Assembly (NCBI GenBank): GCA_002453165.1 | Contig: DKGH01000238.1 | Span: 776-15,091, forward strand | Length of the DNA stretch: 14,316 bases | Direction of reading: 5' to 3' | Origin: Verrucomicrobia bacterium UBA6775 | Lineage (GTDB): Bacteria > Verrucomicrobiota > Verrucomicrobiia > Limisphaerales > UBA1096 | Notes under the pieces: generated by a model | The model's input: the letters and a program-made list of their open reading frames with translations, nothing else | What the model was told of the DNA's origin: nothing | The model's database searches: none | Made by a program: the position numbers and the translations under genes | Shown here: positions 7,266 through 14,156 of the stretch, in pieces | Layout of the letters: every line of letters begins with the position of its first letter | Position numbering within the stretch: the first letter of the stretch is position 1

Positions 7266-8120
7266 TCATGGTTGAGACAAAAAGTTTACAATATTTTGCT
7301 GAACTATTTTTCTGGATGAAATCCCCTTCCAATTTTTAATTTCTTCGTCTGCTCCAGCTCTAATCAAATACTCAGCTATTTCTCTATTAAAAGGATTTAA
7401 GGCGAGGTGGAGAGGTGTATTCCCATCAGAGTCTTGTCCATTAATATCCAATCCTCGTTCGATCAATCTCTTTAAAATGGCAATTGAATTTGAATTAGGA
7501 TTCAGAGAGCAATGATGGAGCATTGAACGCTTGTCGACATCCTCAACAAATATATGAACGTGAACAGACATGAAAAACTCCAATAAGTCCAAATCCCCAT
7601 GAACAATTGCCGCTTTTACAGGAGGAGCGGCCTCATCTTTTGTTCTGTTTATACTTCCGCCTGCCTTCTTAAGAATAGAAACAATTTTGTAAAAAGTACC
7701 TTCGTTGAAATTTAACTTGGCTCTGCCTTGGGCTAAGCACGCCATCGGACTGAGAAGATCTTTTTCAGAAAGGAGATTTACGTTAGCTCCCCTCTCAATA
7801 AGTAACTGCACGATCTCAGTTTTACCGTGTAAACAAGATAAATGAAGCGGAGCAAACCCAGAATCATCCTTTTTGTTGATATCATGTTTAATGTTCAACC
7901 AATGAACCACACACTCCAAATCACCACTTTTTGAACATTCATAAATTGACTGATGATCAATTCTAACTTCTTCAAGGTGACCGGGTTCATCAGAACTCCC
8001 CTCAATCTTCAATCCTTTAGCTTCATTTGATTTTTTATTTTCTAAAACAATTAAAACAACTACAATTAGAAAGGAGATAGTTAGCAGAACAAAAAGAAGG
8101 GTTATGCTGATTAAACTCAT
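7266..8120 (-). CDS. Membrane-anchored ankyrin-repeat protein
   Basis: A 284-residue protein with one strong N-terminal hydrophobic helix (about 4-26) followed by ENKK, probably a signal anchor, then a charged linker. Ankyrin-type repeats follow from about 57. The clearest are SGFAPLHLSCLHG...LLIERGANVN (87-115), KRSMLHHCSLNP...LIERGLDIN (197-227) and DGNTPLHLALNPFNREIAEYLIRAGAD (232-258), with degenerate units between. Ankyrin repeats bind proteins; no enzymatic domain is present and the partner is unknown. Base and codon use are strikingly AT-rich compared with every neighbour, suggesting acquisition by transfer. The ATG at 8120 has GAGAA about ten bases upstream. The gene stands alone, pointing away from the GNAT gene. 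Family call is firm, function unknown. Confidence 0.85.
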   Translation of the reverse strand: MSLISITLLFVLLTISFLIVVVLIVLENKKSNEAKGLKIEGSSDEPGHLEEVRIDHQSIYECSKSGDLECVVHWLNIKHDINKKDDSGFAPLHLSCLHGKTEIVQLLIERGANVNLLSEKDLLSPMACLAQGRAKLNFNEGTFYKIVSILKKAGGSINRTKDEAAPPVKAAIVHGDLDLLEFFMSVHVHIFVEDVDKRSMLHHCSLNPNSNSIAILKRLIERGLDINGQDSDGNTPLHLALNPFNREIAEYLIRAGADEEIKNWKGISSRKIVQQNIVNFLSQP

Positions 8121-8270
8121 TCAATTCTCATTAAAAATCAATCGTTAGCGATTACCAGAAACATCTTAGCGCGAGATTTTACCGCTCGTTGACGATCATA
8201 AAAAGTCATTTACGTGTAGTTTTTTAATTTTTAAATATTATATTTTATTCATATTGTAATTTAATTAAAA
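8121..8270. other. AT-rich divergent intergenic region
   Basis: 150 bases between the divergent ankyrin and GNAT genes. The right-hand part (about 8218-8270) is nearly all A/T and holds many TATAAT-like hexamers, so individual promoters cannot be assigned by eye. It probably carries the promoters of both genes. No palindrome repeat copies are found in it. Confidence 0.5.
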
Positions 8271-9359
8271 ATGAAATACTCTCCTCATATCATAGTTGGC
8301 GAAACGCCCCACGATGCTATTGAGGCTGAGTGGCGCGACTTGTTCAACCAAGCCGAATCCCCCAATCCATTCCTCTCCACAGAATGGGTGTTCACATGGC
8401 TCAGGCACGCCGGGCCGCAGGTTTTCCCGATCACTCTCATCATCCGCGATGAGAATGAAAAACTCGTTGCCGTTTGGCCGTTTTTCGAATACCCAGCAAT
8501 CGGAGGGAGGGGCCTCTGGGCCGGGCTGGCCGATCGGGCCTATAATCTCAATCCGCTGTTCATCCGGAACGACCCCGAGTTGATCCAGGCGACACTTCAA
8601 AACCTGGAACAGCTCCTCACGAAATATCGATTCGTTTGGGTACCGCTTTTCACCGACTCGTTTGTAACCGACCATCTTCGGCCCGCGCTTACAGCGTTCC
8701 CAAACTTCGCTCTCATCCAAAAAAGGATTCCCGCCCCGTATATTGACCTCACGCAGCAAAAGGATTTTGAGAGCTATCTCGAGAATACACTTGGCACCAA
8801 GACCCGCAAATCACTCCGTTACGATTTGAAGCAACTCGAAAAAATGGGCACCGTGGAATATGCCGTCTACCGGACGGAGGATGAGTATCACCGGATCGAA
8901 ACCGAGATGCGAACCATCGAGAAAGTCAGTTGGAAATCCCGTGAGAAAAAAGCCCTGCTAAGCGACCGGAGAACCGAGGCATTTTTCCACGAGCTCCTGC
9001 CCCGGCTCATGGCTGACGGACAGGTCGAGATTTCGGCGCTGCGCCTTAACGAGATGGCCATCGCGTTCGAGATCGCTATCCGGCACGGGAGTTACTACGG
9101 CTTTTACCATATCGCCTACCTGCCGGATTACCAGAAACACTCCCCCGGCAAACAATTGATGCTGTTCAATATCGAGCGTGCCATGAACGAGGGCTGCACC
9201 GAGTTCGATTTCATGCAGGGCGAATATGGTTTCAAACTGAAGTTCCGCACCGGCAACCGACACATGATGAACGCGTTCATGTGCCAACGCAGTTTTGCCG
9301 GCCGACTAAATTACGGCCTCGCCCGGCTCACCGGTTTCATTCGCAGCCGCCGACGTTAA
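8271..9359 (+). CDS. CelD/BcsL (FemAB-like) GNAT acyltransferase
   Basis: A 362-residue cytoplasmic protein of the BioF2-like/Acetyltransf_6 group (COG5653-like, 'CelD/BcsL'). The N-terminal half has FLSTEWVFTWLRH (34-46), typical of the family start. The C-terminal GNAT half carries GFYHIAYLPDYQKHSPGKQLM (277-297), where SPGKQL would be the CoA-pyrophosphate loop, and FDFMQGEYGFKLKF (312-325), matching the family's 'fDl..G...yK' ending. Members acylate sugars, amino groups or exopolysaccharide precursors; the substrate here is unknown. The stop codon shares four bases (TTAA) with the stop of the convergent DegT gene. Its GC-rich coding sequence contrasts with the AT-rich start and leader. 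The gene's position suggests it could acylate the amine made by the opposite-strand aminotransferase (inference). Confidence 0.85.
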   Translation: MKYSPHIIVGETPHDAIEAEWRDLFNQAESPNPFLSTEWVFTWLRHAGPQVFPITLIIRDENEKLVAVWPFFEYPAIGGRGLWAGLADRAYNLNPLFIRNDPELIQATLQNLEQLLTKYRFVWVPLFTDSFVTDHLRPALTAFPNFALIQKRIPAPYIDLTQQKDFESYLENTLGTKTRKSLRYDLKQLEKMGTVEYAVYRTEDEYHRIETEMRTIEKVSWKSREKKALLSDRRTEAFFHELLPRLMADGQVEISALRLNEMAIAFEIAIRHGSYYGFYHIAYLPDYQKHSPGKQLMLFNIERAMNEGCTEFDFMQGEYGFKLKFRTGNRHMMNAFMCQRSFAGRLNYGLARLTGFIRSRRR

Positions 9360-10615
9360 CGGCTTGCCTCCCGTATCGCCGCCGCGTTTGCCAAAACTTT
9401 TTGAAACGCTGCGATGTACTGGTCGAGCAACGACCGGTCGGCGTTGGGAAAGGATGGCAGCTTCAACATCAGGCTGTTGCCGTGCTGTGTCCGCGGCAGG
9501 TCTTCCGGCGAATATTCACACGCCGACGTTCCCTCCGGCAGACGGGCAATCTGTCGCCATGTCCCTTCGGTAAACAATGGTTGCTGGTGCAACAACGGAT
9601 AGCGTGGTCGCTGGACTTCACATCCCTCAGTCACAAGAGCCTCGACCAGCACATCCGATGGCAACCCGGTCTCGGCCTCATCATGACGCACGAGAAATTC
9701 GAAATACACCCGCTCGACGTGTTCCGGTCCGAGAAAGGTATGGAAACCAAGCGCTTCAAGCGCGCCGGATAGGTAAACCAAATTCTCGTTCCGCCGGACG
9801 TTGCGCCTGGCCAAGTGGCGAAGCTGTACACGCGCAATCGCGGCCGATACCGGCGCGATGCGTGTCTTGATGCCAAACGTCGTCCCAGCGAAACGCATCG
9901 CTGGCGTCTGCAATTCGAGCATCCGCATCATGTCTCCCATGCACATGGCACGCTCGAGGAACGCCTCGTCATCACACAAAAAAACGCCACCCTCTCCGCC
10001 GGGCGCCAGCTTGTCACCCTGCAGACTGAACACCGAGATGTCCCCCAGTGCGCCGCAAGGTTTTCCGCGCCACTTGGCCCCGTGCGCGTGTGAAGCGTCC
10101 TCGATGATTCTGAGACCGTGCCGGTCGGCAATCGCCTGCAACTCTGTCATTTTCGACGGCAACCCCCATAGGTGCACGACCACGATGGCCTTGGTTTTGT
10201 CCGTGATCTTCGCCTCGACATCGGCCGGACACAGTCCAAGTCGTTCCTCCTCGCATTCACAAAAAACCGGCACTACACCCAGCCAAAGCATGGGAATCAC
10301 CGAGGCCCAAAACGTTGCAGTCGGCACAATCACCTCGTCCCCCGGCTGAAGGTCGATCGCGAAAAACGCCGCCATCAATGCCGAAGTCCCGTTGTTGTGG
10401 GAGAGTGCGAATTTGCGCCCGACAAACGTGGCGTAATCCTGCTCCAGTTCACGGGCGACCGGGTGCGTTGTGATGTTCCCCGAGCGCATGACCTCGACAA
10501 CGGCCTGCTCATCTTCCTCCGTCAGAATCGGCCAACGATTGGCCTCGGCCTGCGGCAGGGTCACCGCTGGTTTGCCGCCGAGTATCGCCGGGGTGTCAGT
10601 TTTTTGCTGTTCCAT
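9356..10615 (-). CDS. DegT/DnrJ/EryC1/StrS-family PLP aminotransferase
   Basis: A 419-residue PLP-dependent aminotransferase of the sugar-aminotransferase type. Members transfer an amino group, usually from glutamate or glutamine, to a keto-sugar or keto-cyclitol. Visible landmarks are the N-terminal PILTEEDEQAVVEVMRSG (29-46) and NNGTSAL (74-80) for phosphate contact. PGDEVIVPTATFWAS spans 91-105 and IEDASHAHGA 171-180, where D173 should bind the pyridine nitrogen. FSLQGDKLAPGGEGG (196-210) places the Schiff-base lysine at K202. The start overlaps the end of the FAD-enzyme gene by 20 bp with no Shine-Dalgarno, which points to translational coupling. Substrate is not predictable from sequence; AHBA synthase-like and amino-sugar roles both remain open. 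Confidence 0.92.
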   Translation of the reverse strand: MEQQKTDTPAILGGKPAVTLPQAEANRWPILTEEDEQAVVEVMRSGNITTHPVARELEQDYATFVGRKFALSHNNGTSALMAAFFAIDLQPGDEVIVPTATFWASVIPMLWLGVVPVFCECEEERLGLCPADVEAKITDKTKAIVVVHLWGLPSKMTELQAIADRHGLRIIEDASHAHGAKWRGKPCGALGDISVFSLQGDKLAPGGEGGVFLCDDEAFLERAMCMGDMMRMLELQTPAMRFAGTTFGIKTRIAPVSAAIARVQLRHLARRNVRRNENLVYLSGALEALGFHTFLGPEHVERVYFEFLVRHDEAETGLPSDVLVEALVTEGCEVQRPRYPLLHQQPLFTEGTWRQIARLPEGTSACEYSPEDLPRTQHGNSLMLKLPSFPNADRSLLDQYIAAFQKVLANAAAIREASR

Positions 10616-12134
10616 TTCGTTGAAGTTGCCGACCGGTCAATCGGTCAAATGTTTGCTCCACCCGGTTCACATAATCGCAAACCACCCTGTTGGCCTTCGT
10701 CGCTAGGCCGGGGTAAAGCCGCTTGGCCAAGCGCTTGATTTCCGGCAGGTGCTCGTTGTCTTCTCCGAGCCCCTCGCGGGAGGTCCATTGTGAAATGTTC
10801 GTCCGGCGACGAAGATAATCATCCAGCGTGCAACAGGCCTCGTTGCTAATACACCAGTCGATCGAGGGCACCGGCTCAGGCATTCCAGGAAACGATTCCC
10901 TCTCCACTTGGCCAAGCGCACCGTTGGCATGATTGCCATTCCGCTTGGCGTCCCCCACCCGCCTGGTCAACGCGTCTGCCACCTTGCGGGCGAACTGGGC
11001 ACAACCGGTGATCTTCCCCCCGTAGGTTGAAAACCACGGCTTGGCCTCATCCACCACGAGTTGAAACCGCCGGGAGAGGTCCAACGGATAAACATCGGCC
11101 TCGTAATCGCGCTCGACCACCAACGGCCGGATACCGGTGCGCAGCATGGTAATGTCGGAGGACTCAACCGGCGTCGACAGCCGTCTGTTCGCGTGGTGGA
11201 GCAAATACTCGACGTCCTCCTTTTCCGGCGCAAACCCCTCCTCCGGTGTGGCCACCGCCGTCTCCGTCGGGCCAAGCAGTGACACCGGCCCCCAAGGCAG
11301 ACACAGGTAGGTGTCATCCAGTTCGCCCAGTTCAAAAATGAGCGGCACTTCATGTCCCGTCGCCTTTTTGATCCCGGCAAAAACCCCCTTGCTGAACGCG
11401 TGCTTGTACGGCGACTCGATGCCGAACTGGCCGTTGACGCGATCCGCCCAGACACCGGCGCAGTTGACCACGCAGGCCGCCCGGGCGTGGGATTCCTCAC
11501 CGGTCAATTGATCCCGCAGATCCAGTCGCCAACATTTGTCCTGTTTTGAAAAAGCCCCATCCTCAACCGAGGTGTGGTTGAGCGCCACCTGCCCTTCACA
11601 CGAATGTTTCGTGATCCAGTCCAGCACGAACCGGCAGTCGGAACTGTTCAGCATGCCCTCCTCAAACAGGATGCCGCCGAGATTGTGTTCGGCACGGTTG
11701 ATGAGATTCGACTCCGGAAACGAACGCTGCAGCGAAGGCTGTTCGCGCCTTAGCGAACTTAAAATCCAGTAGAGATAAAACGCAGACAGGGTCAGCCATC
11801 GGTTCCGACCCTTCGAATCCGGGATGTAGCGGAACGACTGCTTTCGCACTCGACCATCCAGCCGCTCGATCATACGGTCCCGCGACAGGGAAAACTTGAC
11901 CACCGCCTTGATGTCAAAATTCCGCAGGTAAAGCAGGCCGCCCCAGACCATCATCGCAGATGCTTGGCTGGTCCCGCAGGCGAAATCCCCCTTGTCCAGC
12001 AACAGCACCCTGTAGCCGCGACCACATAGCTCATGGTAAAGGCTCGCACCGTTAATGCCGGCACCAATGATGGCCACATCGAACCGGATGTCACTCGACT
12101 CCTCCCTGAGTTCCTCTCGACTGCGTGAATTCAT
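10596..12134 (-). CDS. GlpD-like FAD-dependent dehydrogenase/oxidase
   Basis: A 512-residue FAD enzyme resembling aerobic glycerol-3-phosphate dehydrogenase (DAO fold plus C-terminal domain; E. coli GlpD has 501). FAD binding is shown by DVAIIGAGINGA (19-30), acidic D47 after LLL, and GTSQAS (54-59). VVNCAGVWAD and RTGIRPLV match GlpD positions, and CTLDDYLRRRT matches the C-terminal domain. The GlpD substrate segment 'SKLIHGGLRYL' is replaced by AMMVWGGLLYL (60-70), losing the Lys, His and the phosphate-binding Arg (R54 in E. coli, L68 here). The substrate is therefore probably not glycerol 3-phosphate, or is bound differently. It is the first gene of a pair with the DegT aminotransferase. 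Two palindrome copies lie within its coding sequence, one in a linker-like stretch (NGNHANGALGQVE). ATG at 12134 follows a plausible promoter. Confidence 0.88.
   Translation of the reverse strand: MNSRSREELREESSDIRFDVAIIGAGINGASLYHELCGRGYRVLLLDKGDFACGTSQASAMMVWGGLLYLRNFDIKAVVKFSLSRDRMIERLDGRVRKQSFRYIPDSKGRNRWLTLSAFYLYWILSSLRREQPSLQRSFPESNLINRAEHNLGGILFEEGMLNSSDCRFVLDWITKHSCEGQVALNHTSVEDGAFSKQDKCWRLDLRDQLTGEESHARAACVVNCAGVWADRVNGQFGIESPYKHAFSKGVFAGIKKATGHEVPLIFELGELDDTYLCLPWGPVSLLGPTETAVATPEEGFAPEKEDVEYLLHHANRRLSTPVESSDITMLRTGIRPLVVERDYEADVYPLDLSRRFQLVVDEAKPWFSTYGGKITGCAQFARKVADALTRRVGDAKRNGNHANGALGQVERESFPGMPEPVPSIDWCISNEACCTLDDYLRRRTNISQWTSREGLGEDNEHLPEIKRLAKRLYPGLATKANRVVCDYVNRVEQTFDRLTGRQLQRNGTAKN
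10720..10733. repeat. CGCTTGGCCAAGCG palindrome, copy 4 (inside FAD-enzyme gene)
   Basis: A perfect 14-bp palindrome near the 3' end of the coding sequence, read in the frame giving K-R-L-A-K-R-L. Confidence 0.85.
10907..10918. repeat. CTTGGCCAAGCG palindrome, copy 5 (inside FAD-enzyme gene)
   Basis: A perfect copy in a different reading frame from copy 4, giving A-L-G-Q. It sits in an Asn/Gly-rich, probably flexible segment. Confidence 0.85.
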
Positions 12135-12154
12135 ATACCGGCTGCGCGAGCATA

Positions 12155-12181
12155 ATTATCTAAATACAAAATCAAAGTCAA
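12155..12181 (-). promoter_or_regulatory. Candidate sigma70-type promoter for FAD-enzyme/DegT operon
   Basis: On the minus strand TTGACT (12181-12176) and GATAAT (12160-12155), each five of six to consensus, are separated by 15 bases, shorter than the ideal 17. The stretch is AT-rich and sits 20-47 bases before the FAD-enzyme start, so the leader would be short and without a Shine-Dalgarno. Confidence 0.4.
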
Positions 12182-12202
12182 TAGCAAATTAACAACCGTT
12201 CA

Positions 12203-12226
12203 CGCTTGGCCAAGCGCTTGGCCAAG
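12203..12226. repeat. Two fused CTTGGCCAAG palindromes, copies 6 and 7
   Basis: Two palindrome cores share one CGC junction, making a perfect 22-bp palindrome at 12205-12226. It extends outward by a G-T wobble and two more pairs. It lies between the stop of the small membrane-protein gene and the promoter of the FAD-enzyme gene. On RNA it would form one long hairpin or two short ones. There is no T-run on the minus-strand 3' side, so it is not a standard terminator. Confidence 0.85.
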
Positions 12227-12235
12227 TGTCCCCAA

Positions 12236-12523
12236 TCACTTCCCCCGGGAAAAACGCAAAACCAGCCAAGGAATGAAAAACAGCATCATAGCGCCCAACT
12301 TGAAATAACCGAGAAACTGGTAGTGGATAATCTTGGCATCGTACTCGAATCGACTGAGATCCGATTCACCAATTCCGAGAAATTTCCCATGAATCGAAAG
12401 TATGAGTGCATCGGCAAACAAAATCCCCCCCGCCCAAAAACAAAGAATGCCAAACGACACCAGCAGACATCGGAAGCAGATTTTCTCCATCCAATCAAGC
12501 CACTCGGGACGGGGTTTGTTCAT
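12236..12523 (-). CDS. Small two-TM membrane protein, unknown function
   Basis: A 95-residue hypothetical protein, starting MNKPRPEWLDWMEK, with two hydrophobic segments (about residues 16-41 and 70-88) and a basic end, RFSRGK. A TTG two codons upstream is possible, but the ATG at 12523 is preferred; AGG lies about ten bases before it. It is on the same strand as the FAD-enzyme/DegT pair, 101 bp upstream, separated by the fused palindrome and a candidate promoter. It is divergent from a sulfatase gene, 75 bp away. The long open frame on the opposite strand across the same bases has a basic, low-complexity, less protein-like composition. I recognise no family. Confidence 0.6.
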   Translation of the reverse strand: MNKPRPEWLDWMEKICFRCLLVSFGILCFWAGGILFADALILSIHGKFLGIGESDLSRFEYDAKIIHYQFLGYFKLGAMMLFFIPWLVLRFSRGK

Positions 12524-12598
12524 GGCCAAAGCCTAAAGCCGTCCCCCTGTTCGGCAAGCGGAATTGGCAAGGCGACTGAATTGGCGTATGAACAGCGC

Positions 12599-14122
12599 AT
12601 GCGATTCACTTTGCGTTTACTCTCCGTGTTCCTCTGTGCCCTGTGTGGATTGACCGACGCCCAGGCGAAGAAACCGAACATCATCCTTGTGATCACCGAT
12701 GACCAGGGTTACGGCCCGATCGGCCGACATGGGCATCCCTGGATTCGCACCCCGCACCTGGACAAGTTGTACGACACGAGCACCCGCTTCACGCGCTTCA
12801 TTGTGAGCCCGACGTGCGCGCCGACGCGGGCGGCATTGATGACCGGACGGCACCCAATGAAGAACGGCGTGACGCATACGATCCTCGAGCGCGAGCGCAT
12901 GACGCTCAAGGCCACCACGCTGCCGCAGGTACTTAAGCAGGCCGGCTATACCAGCGGCATCTTTGGCAAATGGCACCTCGGCGACGAGGAACCGTATCAA
13001 CCTCACAAACGCGGCTTCGACGAGGCATTCATCCACGGCGCGGGCGGCATCGGCCAAGCGTACAATTGCAGTTGCGCCGACGCGCCGGGCAACAAGTATT
13101 TTGACCCTGTCATCCGTCACAACGGATCCTTCGTGAAAACTAAAGGCTACTGCACCGATTTATTTTTCACCGCTGCGCTTGGCTGGATCAAGGCCAAGAA
13201 GGATGGCGATGCGCCGTTCTTTGCATACATCACCACCAATGCCCCTCACGGGCCGTTCATCGCGCCGCCCAAGAATACCAAGCGCTTCACCGACCTCGGC
13301 TTCGCCGGTAAGCCGGCAGGTTTTTACGGCATGATCGAAAACATCGATGAAAACATGGGCCGCCTGATGGGCAAGCTAAAGGAATGGGACTTGTATGAGG
13401 ACACCATTTTGATTTTCATGAGCGACAATGGCATGACAGGCGCTGGCTCCCGGCCCGGTCAACAGGTGGCCAAGGGCTACCCCTTCTTCAACGCCGGCAT
13501 GAAGGGCATGAAGGGCAGTGCCGATGAAGGCGGAGTGCGCGTGCCTTTCCTCGTGCGATGGGACGGCCATTGGAAAGCCGGACGCGACTTTGACACTGTG
13601 AGCGCGCACATCGATGTGCTGCCCACCTTCGCCGCCATCGCGGGTATCAAGACGTTGCCGAAAAATCAAGTCGAAGGCCGCAGCTTCCTGCCGCTACTTA
13701 CTGGTGAAAAGAAAACGCTGCCCGATGACCGCTATCTCTTCACTCACAAAGCCCGCTGGAAGACCGGTACTGAGCCCAACGAATTTCAGTGGAAAAACTA
13801 CGCTGTCCGCAACCAGCGTTATCGCTTTGTCGGAGGCGGCACGGCAGTAAGCGTTTCCGAACGCCAACGGAAAGAGGGTATCTCGCCCAAGGACGCGCTC
13901 TTCGATATGTTGAAAGACCCCGGCCAGCAGACGAACATCATCAATCAGCATCCCGAAGTTGCCGAGAAAATGCGGGCCGCTTACAACAAATTCTGGAAAG
14001 AAGCCCGCCCGTTGATGGTGAATGAATCCGCGCCCATGTCCAAGACCCGCCCATTCCATGTGTGGTACGCCGAGCAGATGAACAACGGCGGCATCCCTGA
14101 TTGGAAAGCCCCGAAGCTCTAA
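12599..14122 (+). CDS. Secreted arylsulfatase-type sulfatase
   Basis: A 507-residue formylglycine-type sulfatase, probably acting on sulfated carbohydrate outside the cytoplasm. Start ATG 12599 is chosen because it begins a good signal peptide (hydrophobic 5-18, cleavage near DAQA at 20-23); the open frame continues 131 codons upstream but overlaps the divergent small gene and has no protein character. ITDDQG at 32-37 supplies the metal-binding aspartates. The cysteine to be oxidised is C73 in CAPTR. GKWHLG (123-128) gives K124 and H126, NAPHGPF holds H217, and SDNG (275-278) gives the second metal-binding pair D276/N277. All core residues look intact and the length is typical. It is followed 34 bp later by another sulfatase-like gene, so the two are probably one operon. 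No formylglycine-generating enzyme is seen in the window. Confidence 0.94.
   Translation: MRFTLRLLSVFLCALCGLTDAQAKKPNIILVITDDQGYGPIGRHGHPWIRTPHLDKLYDTSTRFTRFIVSPTCAPTRAALMTGRHPMKNGVTHTILERERMTLKATTLPQVLKQAGYTSGIFGKWHLGDEEPYQPHKRGFDEAFIHGAGGIGQAYNCSCADAPGNKYFDPVIRHNGSFVKTKGYCTDLFFTAALGWIKAKKDGDAPFFAYITTNAPHGPFIAPPKNTKRFTDLGFAGKPAGFYGMIENIDENMGRLMGKLKEWDLYEDTILIFMSDNGMTGAGSRPGQQVAKGYPFFNAGMKGMKGSADEGGVRVPFLVRWDGHWKAGRDFDTVSAHIDVLPTFAAIAGIKTLPKNQVEGRSFLPLLTGEKKTLPDDRYLFTHKARWKTGTEPNEFQWKNYAVRNQRYRFVGGGTAVSVSERQRKEGISPKDALFDMLKDPGQQTNIINQHPEVAEKMRAAYNKFWKEARPLMVNESAPMSKTRPFHVWYAEQMNNGGIPDWKAPKL
12631..12648 (+). repeat. CCTCTGTG-type dispersed-repeat-like segment in a signal-peptide region
   Basis: CCTCTGTGCCCTGTGTGG, preceded by CTCCGTGTT, closely resembles a dispersed repeat seen in many Verrucomicrobiota and Planctomycetota genomes (from memory). 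It encodes F-L-C-A-L-C-G of the sulfatase signal peptide. A near-identical segment occurs at 14189-14206. Confidence 0.5.
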
Positions 14123-14156
14123 ATCAATTCAAAGAACCTCCAACAGATCTCGAAAA

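Noticed and set aside
8218..8270. AT-rich stretch as a replication origin or phage attachment site
   Set aside because: No DnaA-box cluster, iterons, integrase or flanking repeats were seen; a promoter region or foreign DNA edge is the simpler reading.
12206..12598. N-terminal extension of the second sulfatase (131 codons upstream)
   Set aside because: The signal peptide starts at 12599. The extension overlaps the divergent small membrane gene and the fused palindrome and has low-complexity basic composition.
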